NCBI RefSeq assembly: GCF_036898095.1
Contig: NC_090736.1
Coordinates: forward strand, 10,713,395 to 10,777,394
Origin: Palaemon carinicauda
Lineage: Eukaryota > Arthropoda > Malacostraca > Decapoda > Palaemonidae
DNA length: 64,000 nucleotides
Direction of reading: 5' to 3'
The notes under the pieces are model-generated. The model saw only the letters and a list, made by a program, of their open reading frames with translations. It was not told the DNA's origin and searched no databases. The position numbers and the translations under genes were made by a program. The first letter of the stretch is position 1. Each line of letters opens with the position of its first letter. This document shows positions 9,964-21,128 of this stretch, piece by piece.

Positions 9964-12771
9964 ATGTCCGACCATTCTCAAGCTCCTACCCAAAGACGAT
10001 GTAGTGTTAGGACTTGTATTAGGCGTCTTCCGAAGGCCTCGGTTGATCCTCACACCGTTTGTTCCGACTGTAGGGGAAAATCCTGTCAGTTGGAAGATCG
10101 ATGTGAGGAATGTGCCGGGCTTTCGGAATTTGATTTTATTCAATTCCTCAAGTATACGACTAAGTTAGAGAGGGAGAGAGTTAGGAGGAGTTCTGCTCGC
10201 TCTTTGCTTTATTCCTCCCCCCATGATCCTCAACCTTTTCCTCCCCCTGTAGTGGCTACCCCCGAACCTATTATTAGTGCTCAGCCTGATATGTCGGATG
10301 TTTTACGTGCCATTCAGGCTTTAGGTGATAAGGTGGAGTCGGTAGTGAGTGACCACAAGTTTCTCTTGGCAGATGTCAAGGAACTTAAAGTGAAAAGTGC
10401 AGTGGGAAGTGGTAGTGCCAGTGCTGTGCCTAGTGTCAGTGTCAGTGTTGCGCATGAGGATACTTCTGTGCGTGCCAGTCATCCTCCCAGTCCGGGACCT
10501 CTTGCAAGCTCCCAAGCCCAGGGGAGAAGTAATGTCGAAGGGCAAAAGGGTTCGGCAGGCCTTGATCGGCGCACAGTAGTATCCTCAGTGGTTGCGGGCG
10601 TATCTTATAGAGATCGTCACTTCCACTCTCAGACGATTGAGCCCTTAATTTCCTCGTCTGCAGAAGATGTTTCCGGGAGGAAACGCTGGACCCAGGTCTC
10701 AAGGCCTCTTAAGCGTAAGGTCCAGACCGCGCGAGTCCAACAGCCCAGGTGTAGCCACTGGGCTAGTTCGGACTCGCCGCAGTCATCGGATGGCTGCACG
10801 CCTCCTAAGAGAGGTAAAGCGATGCCTCAACAGACCTCAACTTCTGTTAAAGCTATGCCTCAACAGACCTCAACTTCTGTTGATCCCAAGTTGGCTATGC
10901 TGCAGACTATGCAGTCGCAGCGTGCGGTGTTGATGCAGGAGTTTCAGGCAGAGAAGGTTAACACACCTCCTCCTGCGAGCGCTCCTCCACCTCTGCGCAG
11001 TCTAGCCTGCCAGACGTATGATGTTGAGGTTCCTCAAGCTACCTCCATGCGTGAGCTGCCGCATTGGGAGTTGCCAGATACCAGCGCTGTGCAGCAACCT
11101 CCACTTTCCTTGAGGCAGGAGCCTCTTGCCACGCGGCAACCTCCTCAACACTTGGGGCAGGAGTCTTATGCTTTGCAGCAACCTCCTCTACCCTTGAGGC
11201 AGGAGCCTCATGCGTTGCAACCATCCTCGAGGCAGCAACCTCTTGCGGTGCGACAACCTCCACCATCCTTGAGGCAGCAACCTCAACTCTTGCGGCAGCC
11301 ACCTCCACTTTCCTCGAGGCGAGAACCTCAACTCTCGAGGCAAGCACCTCAACTCTTGAGGCTAGAACCTCAACTCGTGAGACAATAGCCTCTCTCTGCG
11401 CAGCCACCTCAACCCTTGAGGCAAGCGCAACTCTTGAGGCAGGAACCTCATGCTATGAGACAGCCACCTCAACGCATGCAGCAACCACATTCTTCTCAGC
11501 TTGAGCCGCTTCCCATTCAACTTGAACCGCAGACTATGCAGCATGAGCCTCATGCTTTACAGCATTCGCCTCTCACCACGCTTGCTCCTCAGACCCCCGC
11601 AGAACCTCCTTCATCCCAGCCTCATGACTTTGTCATTACCAGCCCTCATCCTCTTCAGCAGAGACTTGAGGATGAATCCGCAAGTGCGCATGCACCCGCT
11701 CTTCAGGATTCAGCCATTCAGCATACCGCTTTATCGTTACCTCTCGCTTCTCAACCCTCAGGTGATGAGGTTTCTGAGGATGAAGCTGCTCACCTGGATG
11801 ATCCTTCATCTGATGTGGAGGAACCCAAGTCATTGCCACCCTCCATTGACTTAAGCAAGGTCCTAACTCTGTTCAGAGAGTTATACCCTGAACACTTTGT
11901 TTCTGCTACCCCTCGCTCTCCTCCATCCGAGTTCTCTCTAGGCATGCAACCTATTAAGTCTGCCTACACTAAGCTTGTCTTCGCTAGATCATCAAAGAGA
12001 GCTTTGAGAATGTTAGGGGATTGGTTGCAGTCCAAGCAGCAACTGGGAAGGACGTCTTTTATGTTTCCGCCTCCTAAGCTGACTTCTAAGGCGGGCGTCT
12101 GGTATGCCACGGGAGAGGAACCAGGCTTGGGGGTCCCTGCCTCTGCCCAGGCTGACTTCTCAAGTTTGGTTGACTCTCCACGAAGGTCGGCTATGAGACG
12201 CTCTAAGGTCTGCTGGACCTTTTCTGACCTGGACCACTTCTTAAAGGGAGTCTTTCGCGCCTTTGAAATTTTTAATTTCCTCGACTGGTGCCTGGGGGCC
12301 TTGAGCAAGAAGACTGCCCCTTCTGACAAAGACTCGGCCATGCTGATCATGTCCTGTATGGACAAAGCAATTCGCGATGGTTCCGGCGAACTTGCCTCTA
12401 TGTTTGTATCGGGAGTCCTCAAGAAAAGGGAACAACTTTGCTCCTTCCTTTCCACTGGTATCACCTCTTGCCAAAGGTCACAGTTACTTTTTGCTCCTCT
12501 TTCTAAGTTCCTGTTTCCTGAGGATCTTATCAAGGAAATGTCTGCAGCTCTTATACAGAAGGATACGCATGACCTCGTGGCCTCTTCAGCACGGAAGGCT
12601 AAGGTTGCACCTTCAGTACCAAGAACTTACCGCACCCCAGTGGCTGATACTCCTGCTACCAGATTTATTCCGCCCTTTCGTGGCAGAGCCCCCAGCCGAG
12701 GAGGTACCCGCCCAGACGGTCACAGGGGCAGGTCCAAGAAAGGTACCAAGTCTTCGAAAAGCAAACATTGA
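9964..12771 (+). pseudogene. Gag-like protein, DIRS copy A (one in-frame stop)
   Basis: A single reading frame of about 935 codons from ATG 9964 to TGA 12771, broken once by TAG at 11386-11388. DIRS Gag is presumed to package element RNA. The N-terminus has a Cys/His cluster: Cys13, Cys18, His30, Cys33, Cys36, Cys41, Cys47, Cys50, probably zinc-binding. The same spacing occurs in copy B. The middle (about 11080-11560) is a degenerate repeat rich in Gln/Pro (RQEPHAL, LRQQPQLLRQPPP). The C-terminal third is a non-repetitive domain (LDWCLGALSKKTAPSDKDSA, CMDKAIRDGS) ending in a basic RGR/RSKKGTKSSK tail suited to nucleic-acid binding. The start is chosen because copy C has a matching leader and ATG (AAATGGCCGAC compared with AAGATGTCCGAC). 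Function is inferred from position, as there is no clear family domain. Confidence 0.78.
11080..11560. repeat. Degenerate Gln/Pro-coding tandem repeat in Gag A
   Basis: Imperfect units built on CCTCAACTCTTGAGGCAG and CAACCTCC repeat many times. A separate 36-base direct repeat (CCTCAACAGACCTCAACTTC core) lies at about 10825-10880. The in-frame TAG at 11386 is inside this tract, where CAG to TAG is a single change. Confidence 0.75.
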
Positions 12772-14830
12772 CTCTCCTCCTCTCCAGACAGCTGTAGGAG
12801 CCAGACTCAAGACCTTCTGGCAAGCTTGGGAAAGAAGAGGTGCAGACGCCCAGTCTGTCAAGTGGCTAAGGGAGGGTTACAGGATCCCATTCTGCCGCAA
12901 TCCCCCTCTGACCACTTCTCCCATCAACCTCTCTCCCAACTACAAGGAAAAGGACAAGAGGCTAGCGTTACATCAAGAGGTGTCGCTCCTGTTACAGAAG
13001 GAGGCAGTGGTGATAGTCCGGGATCATCAATCCCCGGGCTTCTACAACCGTCTCTTCCTGGTGGCCAAGAAGACAGGAGGTTGGAGACTGGTGCTGGACG
13101 TCAGTGCGCTCAATGCTTATGTCACCAAGCAGACGTTCACTATGGAGACGACGAAGTCGGTCCTAGCAGCGGTCAGGCAGGAGGACTGGATGGTCTCGTT
13201 GGATCTGAAAGACGCCTACTTTCACGTCCCCATTCATCCAGACTCCCAACCTTTTCTGAGATTCGTTTTTGGAAAGGTTGTGTACCAATTCCAAGCCCTG
13301 TGTTTTGGCCTAAGCACGGCACCTCTGGTGTTTACGCGACTGATGAGGAATATTGCGAAATTCCTCCACTTGGCGGACATCAGAGCCTCCCTTTATTTAG
13401 ACGACTGGCTTTTAAGAGCCCCCACAAGTCGTCGCTGTCTGGAGAGTCTCAGATGGACTTTGGACTTGACCAAGGAACTGGGTCTTTTGGTCAACTTAGA
13501 GAAGTCCCAGCTTATTCCTTCCCAAACCATCGTTTACCTGGGAATGGAGATTCGGAGTCAAGCTTTTCGGGCTTTTCCGTCGGCCCCAAGAATCAACCAA
13601 GCCCTAGAGTGCATCCTGAGCATGCTGAAGAGGAACAGATGCTCGGTGAGACAGTGGATGAGTCTAACAGGGACCCTGTCATCGTTAGCCCTGTTCACCG
13701 AGTTAGGGAGACTCCACCTCCGCCCCCTTCAATACCATCTAGCAGCTCACTGGGACAAGAATATGACGCTCGAAGCGGTCTCTATTCCTGTTACCAAAGA
13801 GATGAAGACTACTCTCATGTGGTGGAAGAGCAACATCCTTCTCAAGGAGGGTCTCTCGTTAGCTGTTCAGACCCCCAATCTTCATCTCTATTCGGACGCA
13901 TCAGACTCGGGCTGGGGCGCGACCTTGGACGGACAGGAATGCTCGGGAACATGGAACAAGGAACAGGAAACGCTTCACATCAATTGCAAGGAGTTGTTGG
14001 CAGTACATCTGGCCTTAATGAACTTAAAGTCCCTCCTGCTAAACAAGGTGGTGGAGGTGAACTCCGACAACACCACAGCCTTGGCGTACATCTCCAAGCA
14101 GGGAGGGACTCATTCGAGGAAGCTGTACGAGATAGCAAGGGACCTCCTCATTTGGTCAAGAAGTCGAAACCTCACGCTGGTAACGAGATTCATTCAAGGC
14201 AATATGAATGTCTCGGCAGATCGCCTCAGCAGGAAGGGTCAAGTCATCCCCACAGAATGGACCCTTCACAAGAATGTGTGCAACAGGCTTTGGGCCTTGT
14301 GGGGTCAGCCAACGATAGATCTGTTCGCTACCTCGATGACCAAGAGGCTCCCATTGTACTGTTCCCCAATCCCAGACCCGGCAGCAGTTCACGTGGATGC
14401 TTTTCTGCTGGATTGGTCCCACCTCGATCTATATGCATTCCCGCCGTTCTAGATCATCAACAGAGTTATTCAGAAGTTCGTCTCTCACGAAGGGACACGG
14501 CTGACGTTGGTTGCTCCCCTTTGGCCTGCAAGAGAATGGTTCACAGAGGTACTGCAATGGCTGGTCGACGTTCCCAGGACTCTCCCTCTAAGAGTTGACC
14601 TTCTACGTCAACCTCACGTAAAGAAGGTACACCCAAGCCTCCACGCTCTTCGTCTGACTGCCTTCAGACTATCGAAAGACTCTCTAGAGCTAGAGCCTTT
14701 TCGAAGGAGGCAGCCAGAGCGATTGCCAGAGCAAGGAGGATATCCACTCGCAGAGTCTATCAATCCAAGTGGGAAGTCTTCAGAAGCTGGTGCAGAGCCA
14801 ATGCAGTTTCCTCTACCAGTACCTCTGTAA
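12377..14830 (+). pseudogene. Reverse transcriptase / RNase H, DIRS copy A (one in-frame stop)
   Basis: Frame 2 is open from 12377, overlapping the Gag end, to TAG at 14450-14452, then continues in the same frame to 14830. Copy C has AAG (Lys) at the position of that stop. Domains in order: REGYRIPF start of the RT region, TGGWRLVLDVSALN, SLDLKDAYFHVPIHP, QFQALCFGLSTAPLVFTR, and the catalytic LYLDDW (13391-13408; the two Asp at 13400-13405). RNase H follows with LYSDASDSGWGA, CKELLAVHLAL and VNSDNTTALAY, giving Asp, Glu, Asp of the active site. The tail (PAREWFTEVLQWL, LLRQPHVKKVH) is typical of DIRS pol. The protein copies element RNA to DNA. The true start is unclear because the first about 135 codons lie over Gag in another frame. 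Confidence 0.9.
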
Positions 14831-15729
14831 CCCAAGTTGCTGACTTCCTGTTGCATCTTAGGAATGTTAGATCTCTTTCGGCTCCTACTATCAAAGGGTA
14901 CAGAAGTATGTTGGCAACAGTTTTCCGCCACAGAGGCTTGGATCTTTCCTCCAACAAAGATCTACAGGACATCCTTAAGTCTTTCGAGACCTCTAAAGAA
15001 CGTCGCTTGTCCACTCCAGGCTGGAATCTAGACGTAGTCTTAAGGTTCCTTATGTCTCCTAGATTTGAACCTCTCCAGTCAGCCTCTTTCAAAGACCTTA
15101 CTCTCAAAACTCTTTTCCTCGTCTGCCTTGCAACAGCCAAAAGAGTTAGTGAGGTTCACGCCTTCAGCAGGAACATAGGATTCACATCCGAAACAGCTAC
15201 ATGTTCCTTACAGCTCGGGTTTTTGGCAATAAATGAACTTCCTTCACGTCCTTGGCCTAGATCGTTCGAAATTCCTAGCCTTTCCAACATGGTGGGTAAC
15301 GAGCTAGAGAGAGTTCTTTGCCCTGTCAGAGCTCTAAAGTACTATCTTAAAAGGTCAAAACCTATACGAGGACAATCAGAGGCCTTATGGTGTGCCATTA
15401 AGAAACCTTCGATGCCTATGTCCAAGAACGCAGTTTCGTATTACATAAGGCTTCTGATTAGAGAAGCTCATTCTCACATGAAGGATGAAGACCTTGCTTT
15501 GCTGAAGGTAAGGACACACGAAGTGAGAGCTGTGGCTACTTCGATGGCCTTCAAACAGAACCGTTCTCTGCAGAGTATTATGGATGCAACCTATTGGAGG
15601 AGCAAGTCAGTGTTTGCATCATTCTATCTCAAAGATGTCCAGTCTCTTTACGAGAACTGCTACACCCTGGGACCATTCGTAGCAGCGAGTGCAGTAGTAG
15701 GTGAGGGCTCAGCCACTACATTCCCTTAA
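14557..15729 (+). pseudogene. Tyrosine recombinase (YR), DIRS copy A (one in-frame stop)
   Basis: Frame 1, 391 codons from ATG 14557 (the homologous ATG in copy C is at 45164), interrupted by TGA at 14596-14598. The rest is open to TAA 15729. An N-terminal SAM-like core-binding domain (VYQSKWEVFRSWC, VADFLLHLR, TIKGYRSML) precedes the catalytic domain. Active-site residues are Arg in AKRVSEVHAF (about 15141), His-x-x-Arg in HEVRA (about 15517-15528), a Trp in YWRSKS and the nucleophile Tyr in SFYLKD (15625-15627). It would integrate circular element DNA by strand exchange without making a target duplication. The frame also reads open upstream through the RT from 12826 (see findings). Confidence 0.9.
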
Positions 15730-16123
15730 TCCCATAACCTTTTTTAACCTTTCTCTTGAATGCTTTTATTGTTGTTTTGGGTTGTTACGGTAGGCTAAGA
15801 AGCCTTCCGCATCCTAGTTGATTTGGCGGGTGGTCAATTCTTTCTTGAGAAGCGCCTAGGTTAGAGGTTGTGTAGAGGTCCTTTAGTATGGGTTGCAGCC
15901 CTTTATACTTCAGCACCTTAGAGTTGTTCAGCCTCCTAAGAGGAACGCTGCGCTCAGTAAGGAAGACGAACTTATTAAAGGCAGAGTAATGGTTCAAGTC
16001 GACTTCCTTACCAGGTACTTATAATTTCATTGTTATTTTGAATAACTGATAATATGAAATACGGGATACTTAGCTTCTTGATTAACATGTACACTGGTTT
16101 TCACCCACCCCCCTGGGTGTGAA
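15730..16123. other. 3' untranslated region of DIRS copy A
   Basis: Non-coding, about 390 bases, similar to the corresponding part of copy C after 46335 (GGCTAAGAAGCCTT, GATTTGG.GGGTGGTCAA, TATGGGTTGCAGCCCTT). No methyltransferase or hydrolase ORF follows the recombinase. Confidence 0.7.
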
Positions 16124-16216
16124 TCAGCTACATGATTATCGGGTAAGATTAATATTGGAAAATGTTATTTTCATTAGTAAAATAAATTTTTGAATATACT
16201 TACCCGATAATCATGA
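16124..16216. repeat. Internal complementary region (ICR), DIRS copy A
   Basis: 16126-16160 (CAGCTACATGATTATCGGGT...AATATTGG) is the reverse complement of the left outer end. 16161-16215 (AAAATGTTATTTTCATTAGT...ATCATG) is the reverse complement of the right outer end. The join between the halves represents the two element ends fused as in a circle. Confidence 0.92.
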
Positions 16217-16259
16217 TTTAATTGACCCACCCTTCCTCCCCATAGAGAACCAGTGGACC

Positions 16260-16458
16260 GAGGGAAAATTGAGGTGGTGTTGACAAGAAGTACTGCAGTA
16301 CCTGGCCACAGATGGCGCTGGTGAGTACACCCCCCTCTTGTATAGCGATCGCTGGCGTATCCCGTCCGTAGAATTCTGTCGGGCAACGGAGTTGACAGCT
16401 ACATGATTATCGGGTAAGTATATTCAAAAATTTATTTTACTAATGAAAATAACATTTT
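16260..16458. repeat. Right inverted terminal repeat, DIRS copy A
   Basis: Reverse complement of 9580-9756 over essentially its whole length, ending AATAACATTTT at about 16458. Near its end it has CGGGTAAGTATATTCAAAAA, shared with the right end of copy C. Confidence 0.92.
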
Positions 16459-16742
16459 GTCATAATTTTTTTGTAAGTTTATTATAAGATATTAGAATAA
16501 ATTTCAGTTTTCTTCTAATATCAAGCTATTACTAATTTCTTTTGGAGGGATAGGGGGAGGTTAGGTTATTCAAGTTCTTAATAACATAACAATTCTTAAT
16601 AAACAAATGATGGCCCTACAAAATGTTAAAAGTTTCAATTACAAATTTCAATATATACCCCACCAAACTTAAGAACAAGGTATATTCTAGAAGGGTGTAA
16701 GTTGTTACAAGGTCTAACTGCCTTCAAAATGTTAATTGGAGA

Positions 16743-17590
16743 ATGTTAGATGATTGCCCTACTAATTATCATGCACCAATTACAAAAAACACCAACAATA
16801 ATCCACCCTTGCAGAGATCTCCATGGTGGAACCTTAATAAGGCAAAACTGAGAAATTCAGAACAGTTTGAAAGTATAGATAATGGCATAGACTTACTGAA
16901 TGGAACTCTTCATACAGCAGGAGTCGATTTAATTCCCAAAACCACAAGGTTACTGAAAGGAGTGGTCATCGGAACTAGTCTCTGGACAGAGCTACAAGAA
17001 CATCCTTGACTCAATTGCATAGATGCAGTACAAAGGAGAATTTAGTAATGTACAAGAAATGTAGAGCTCGGTTCCATTATGCAATAAAAGTAGCCAGGCG
17101 CCAGTCTTGGATACGATTTGTTTCTTCCGTCAATAGTAGAACACCATCGTCTTCTGTATGGAGAAAAGTGCAAAGGTAGCGGTCAAATTTACCCCCAACC
17201 CCCTGCCAGTGTTGAAGGTGAATGGTCAGTGTAACTGGAACACCTGAAGTTAGCAATACTTTATTTGTGCATTTTTCCTATGTATCATGCAAGTGTGAAG
17301 CAGCTCCTGGTCACCAGTATAAAAACATTACAGAATGAAAATTTAAATTTTATAACAGAAGAGGGGGAATTTTATAATGTTCCTTTTTCCGAAAGGGAAT
17401 TCAATTCCGCACTTACTGCTTGCAATGATACAGCCCCTAGCCCCAATGTAATTCCAAATTCAATGATTAAACATGTATCCTTTAACACTAAATTATTTAT
17501 TGTTAGCATTAATAATAGAATATGGCATGAACATAGTTATCCAACACGTCTGGGAACTAGCCATTATTTTAGCACACTCATTTGATGCAC
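16743..17590 (+). pseudogene. Non-LTR (Jockey-like) retrotransposon relic
   Basis: Fragments of a LINE ORF2 in shifting frames: WWNLNKAKL near 16828, RARFHYAIKVARRQSWIRF near 17068 with SVNSRTPSSSVWRKVQ after it, then FSEREFNSALTACNDTAPSP and NRIWHEHSYPTRLG (17380-17560). These match the linker and early RT (fingers) of Jockey-type reverse transcriptases. The catalytic YADD part is absent. It is old and non-functional. Confidence 0.75.
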
Positions 17591-17659
17591 AAATTTTTGA
17601 TGACTGGCCTACACCAGCCATATTACAATGACTTTTTGATACCCCTGACATTGAAGCAT

Positions 17660-18140
17660 TAGGTACTTAAGAAAGGGATTTTGACGAAGGAAAAATCTAT
17701 TTCTGGGCGAGAGACCTGTGCCGCCCAGTGAAATGCTCCTTTAGCATCATTTCTAAGGTAAAAACTTGCTATGAATTTACCAGAGAAAAAATAGTCTAGG
17801 AATGCTAGGTTGAACCCAGCTCGCTCACCTAATAAGGTGTCGGTATAATCAACTGGGGCGTGATAATTAATCACAACCAGAGGCCTCGTACCATTTAGAT
17901 ATCTCCTCTCAATATCCCTGTACAGCGAGGTGCCATTCAAGACCTAGCACTGTCTACTATCAACAGTCCAACCCACGCTAGTGACGTCACTCCTTTAATA
18001 GCGCTTGCGTTAAGCGGTTCACTTTTTTCGGTGTGTGTTTCTGATCATGACTTGAGGTGGGGATGACAGGTTCATCCCTAGCAAGATTCTTGGGGAGGAT
18101 GTCTTGTACGATATTGACGGTATCTTTAGATTAATTTCAG
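17660..18140. other. Possible retroelement terminal region, unassigned
   Basis: GC-richer than its surroundings, with a short inverted repeat (CTGGGCG...CGCCCAG at about 17703-17733) and a leader-like stretch reaching GATCATGACTTGAGGTGGGG. It looks like the terminal or leader region of a retroelement, but no second copy or coding region was found in the window. Confidence 0.3.
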
Positions 18141-18499
18141 AAGTGGTTCTTCTGAAAAATATTTAACTTTTATACTGAACTGTTTTCTTTTCTGATTTCA
18201 AATTCAATTCCCTTTTACAATTTATTTATATGAAATGATATAGATATCAATGACCGATATAACGGTGCCAGAAAACCCAAAATTATTCATTCATTCCTTT
18301 GTAAGTAGTTATTTAGCCCCATTGTGTTGATGATATATAAATCGGCCTCCTTTTTTGCACCATAGTAACCTTTAACAAATTCTTGGATATGTTAGGATTT
18401 TAGTGTATTTTTTATGTAAATGAATATTTCATAATGATAAAAAGTGTAATAAAACATTCTTGGTACAATGAAAGGAGAGGAGAATAGGAGGGGGGTGTT

Positions 18500-18930
18500 G
18501 AGGTATTTGGAAAGAGGGTTGTCAACTCCATATCCCTTGTTAGCAGTGAGAAGGTCGTCAACTTCCTTTTTTCGTCAACATCTTCATCAGTCTCAGGGAT
18601 ATCGAAAGTTGCTTCAACGTCTGAGCAGGCTTTTTAGGTGGAATACACTGGTATAAATATGTGCCCAATGGAGTTTGCACTGTTTTTCGCTTCTTCTCGT
18701 CATGATTGAGATGGCAGCCTTCTCATGTACGATCTTTAGGCTAAGAGGTGCCTGTCTCTGCATCTGGTGTTCAATCCATGTGCATAGAAGTTTCTCCATC
18801 TCCTCTATCAGCTTTCCCCATTTCTTGTTAATTATCATGTATTGCATAGGTACTGAAGCCTTACAATGCTCCAAAATATGTTCTTTGTTCTTGTAAATCA
18901 TATTAACTGTTGCTTTTTTCACCATGATCT
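18500..18930 (-). pseudogene. Pogo/Tigger transposase fragment
   Basis: The reverse strand encodes KNKEHILEHCKASVPM followed by KWGKLIEEMEKLLCTWIEHQ, QMQRQAPLSLKIVHEKA, which is the CENP-B-type DNA-binding HTH of Tigger transposases. An acidic stretch (DIPETDEDVDEKRK) follows in another frame near 18580. The DDE catalytic core is missing. The flanking sequence 18960-19330 may belong to the same insertion but is not recognisable. Confidence 0.7.
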
Positions 18931-18959
18931 AATTTCTTAGTTATGGCAACATTCGTTTC

Positions 18960-20029
18960 CATAAAGATTGCATGCCACTTCTTTGTACTACCACTATCAT
19001 CACTTGCCTTATGCTTTCCATATGCTGTTATGGATGGGATGATTCTATAGAAAATACTTTACAGTTACAGAAAAAATGAAATTGTGAACAGCTGGGGCAC
19101 AGGCAAACACATGTTACCCCTAGTGTACATGTTACCAAGCTGATTCGGTATCGTTGTGAGCATGCCGCATGCTGCTCTGTGAGGATTGCAACCAAATAAC
19201 ATAGCTTTACTCTGCGGAAGGTGTGCAATTACAATTCACACTTCTAGAAGAATAAAAAAAAAAAAGAATTTTCATTATTGTGACGTGTATTCGTATGTAG
19301 GGTTGATCGTAACACAAATGTTCACAAGTAGGATGGCATTTGTACTTGAAACTACTTGTTAGTGCACTCCTTTTTAATCTTGGGTAGTGAGCTTACTATA
19401 AAGTATAGTGGATCTTTGCTCACCTATTGAATTACAAGCCTGTCTGTCTGAGGTATCTAGAGCTCTGTAATATTTTGTCTTTTACATTTTTTATTGAAAC
19501 TTTCTTTCCTCAAAGCTATATTCACCAGATATCAATGTGGTCTTTTATTTACTTAGTTTGCCCACATGGTCTTATAGTTTTATTTATGAACAAGTGTTTA
19601 ATTTTGCAATGTATATGGTTTGTTTCATGTTTCCACTAAATTATATTTAATGCAACTCTAAATGTATTTACATATAATTTCTTCTTTACCCTTGATTATT
19701 GATTGACGATCATTTTATTTGCAAATTGAATGAGAAGAGAGTATTGGGATATACCATTTTTTCATGATGTATGACAAGTTGAAAATCTACTTAATTTAAA
19801 GTGAAAAATGTAAAATCAAGTTTATTCCTTATGTAAGCATTCCCATTATCTTCAGGTGCAAACTGATCTTATAAAATTTGGCAGATCAGTATTTTTTTTT
19901 TATTATTATTATTCTTTAAGAAGGCAATTTGGCTTTTTCCACTTTGTGCCCATTCTGTTAAGCCATAGGCATTCTTGGCATTCTCAAGTTTGTTAAAGAA
20001 ATTATTTGATTTGGGAAGTAAAACTGGAA
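18960..20029. other. BTAF1 intron, nothing recognised
   Basis: AT-rich intron sequence. No protein similarity, tandem array or terminal repeats are visible apart from possible continuation of the Tigger fragment to about 19330. Confidence 0.35.
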
Positions 20030-20260
20030 AGTTATATGGTGATGGGATATAAGAAGCAAGGGAGATGGTGAAGTGAAACTGAGAATGAATGATGGAAAAA
20101 TTGAGAAGATTGATTCATTTAAGAATTTTTTAGCATGAACGTATTAGATTATAATAGGTTAAGAAAATAGAGAAGTCACAAATTGTTAAATCAAGATTGG
20201 TCGTGGCATTGCTGCAAAAGGTTTTGAAGACAAAATGAGTCTATTAGGGGCTTGCAGGTC
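20030..20260 (+). pseudogene. LINE ORF2 C-terminal relic
   Basis: One frame reads GDGEVKLRMNDGKIEKIDSF, then KNF. This is the block after the RT palm of RTE/CR1-type LINEs (typically LEEVDSFKYLG). A weaker match continues to about 20250. It probably belongs to the family whose end is at 32946-33653. Confidence 0.5.
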
Positions 20261-20359
20261 TATATATTTATATAGAAGCTAATTTAGGATTTTAATAGAA
20301 TAACAGAGTAAGGAAAGAAGCTGATGAAAATTATTTTTGTATATTTATACAGTAGTAAG

Positions 20360-20771
20360 AAAGATTGAATTGGACAATTCCATCCTGTTCGTAATACTAG
20401 GCAGGCAGTTAATTCTAATAGCCAGGCCTTCTCCATCTTGAGGCTCAAAACTACATAGTATTCTAGAAGTTTTATTCCAGCTGTGACCAAGTTGTGGAAT
20501 GATCTTCCTAATCGGGTGGTTAAGTCAGTAGAAATTCAAAAGTTCAAAGTTGCAGCAAATGTATGTTGAAGAGGCTGACATAAGTCTTTTTATAGTTTAT
20601 TTATGACATATCTGTTTTGACGTTGTTACTGTTTTTAGGATGATTTATTGTTAATTTATTCTCATCATTTATTTATTTCCTTATGTCCTTTCCTTACTGG
20701 GCTATTTTTCCCTATTGGAGCCCTTGGGCTTATAGCATCTTGCTTTTCCAACTAGGTTTGTGGGTTGGCTA

Positions 20772-20806
<35 letters not shown>
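20360..20806 (+). mobile_element. 5'-truncated Jockey-like LINE with (AAT)n tail
   Basis: Keeps the end of ORF2 (VTKLWNDLPNRVVKSVEIQK, about 20475-20560) followed by a 3' UTR with the block ACTGGGCTATTTTTCCC, GCTTATAGCATCTTGCTTTT, CCAACTAGG and an (AAT)n tract at 20772-20806. The same tail occurs at 32050, 52690 (-), 57460 and 60780 (-). Confidence 0.8.
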
Positions 20807-20807
<1 letters not shown>

Positions 20808-20864
20808 TAGGAAATATATATGAAAAAATATATCAGACTAGTTAGAAGGGAGGATGATAAGCTA

Positions 20865-21128
20865 GTACATACATACATACATATACCAAGGCACTTCCCC
20901 CAATTTTGGGGGGCAGCCGACATCAACAAATGAAACAAAAACAAAAAGGGGACCTCTACTCTCTATGTTCCTCCAGACTAACAAGGTACTCAACCGAGTT
21001 CAGACGGTACTGCTAGGGTGCCACAGCCCACCCTCCCACATTATTCACCACAGATGAAGCTTCATAATGCTGAATCCCCTACTGCTGCTACCTCCGCGGT
21101 CATCTAAGGCATCGGAGGCAGCAGCAGG
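20865..21128 (-). mobile_element. LINE 3' UTR fragment, reverse strand
   Basis: Reverse complement of the 3' UTR at 33395-33653: shared CTACTGCTGCTACCTCCGCG, ATGAAGCTTCATAATGCTGA and CCAAGGCACTTCCCCCAA, ending in a (TACA)n tail at 20865-20884. It has no coding part, so it is a severely 5'-truncated insertion. Confidence 0.85.

Larger units (their letters stand above)
9580..16458 (+). mobile_element. DIRS-like retrotransposon copy A, full length (6.9 kb)
   Basis: A complete DIRS layout. Left inverted repeat 9580-9756, Gag 9964-12771, RT/RNase H 12377-14830, tyrosine recombinase 14557-15729, ICR about 16124-16216, right inverted repeat about 16260-16458. The two terminal repeats are almost identical in inverted orientation (ACCTGGCCACAGATGGCGCT, GGACGGGATACGCCAGCGAT). 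The ICR first half is the reverse complement of the left end and its second half is the reverse complement of the right end. There is no aspartic protease, integrase or direct LTR, which excludes Gypsy and Copia. Three nonsense codons (11386, 14450, 14596) make this copy non-autonomous although its ends look young. It sits in sense orientation inside a BTAF1 intron. Confidence 0.93.

Noticed and set aside
11039..11407. Val/Ala/Ser repeat ORFs on the reverse strand and other frames over Gag A
   Set aside because: Shadows of the Gln/Pro repeat tract.
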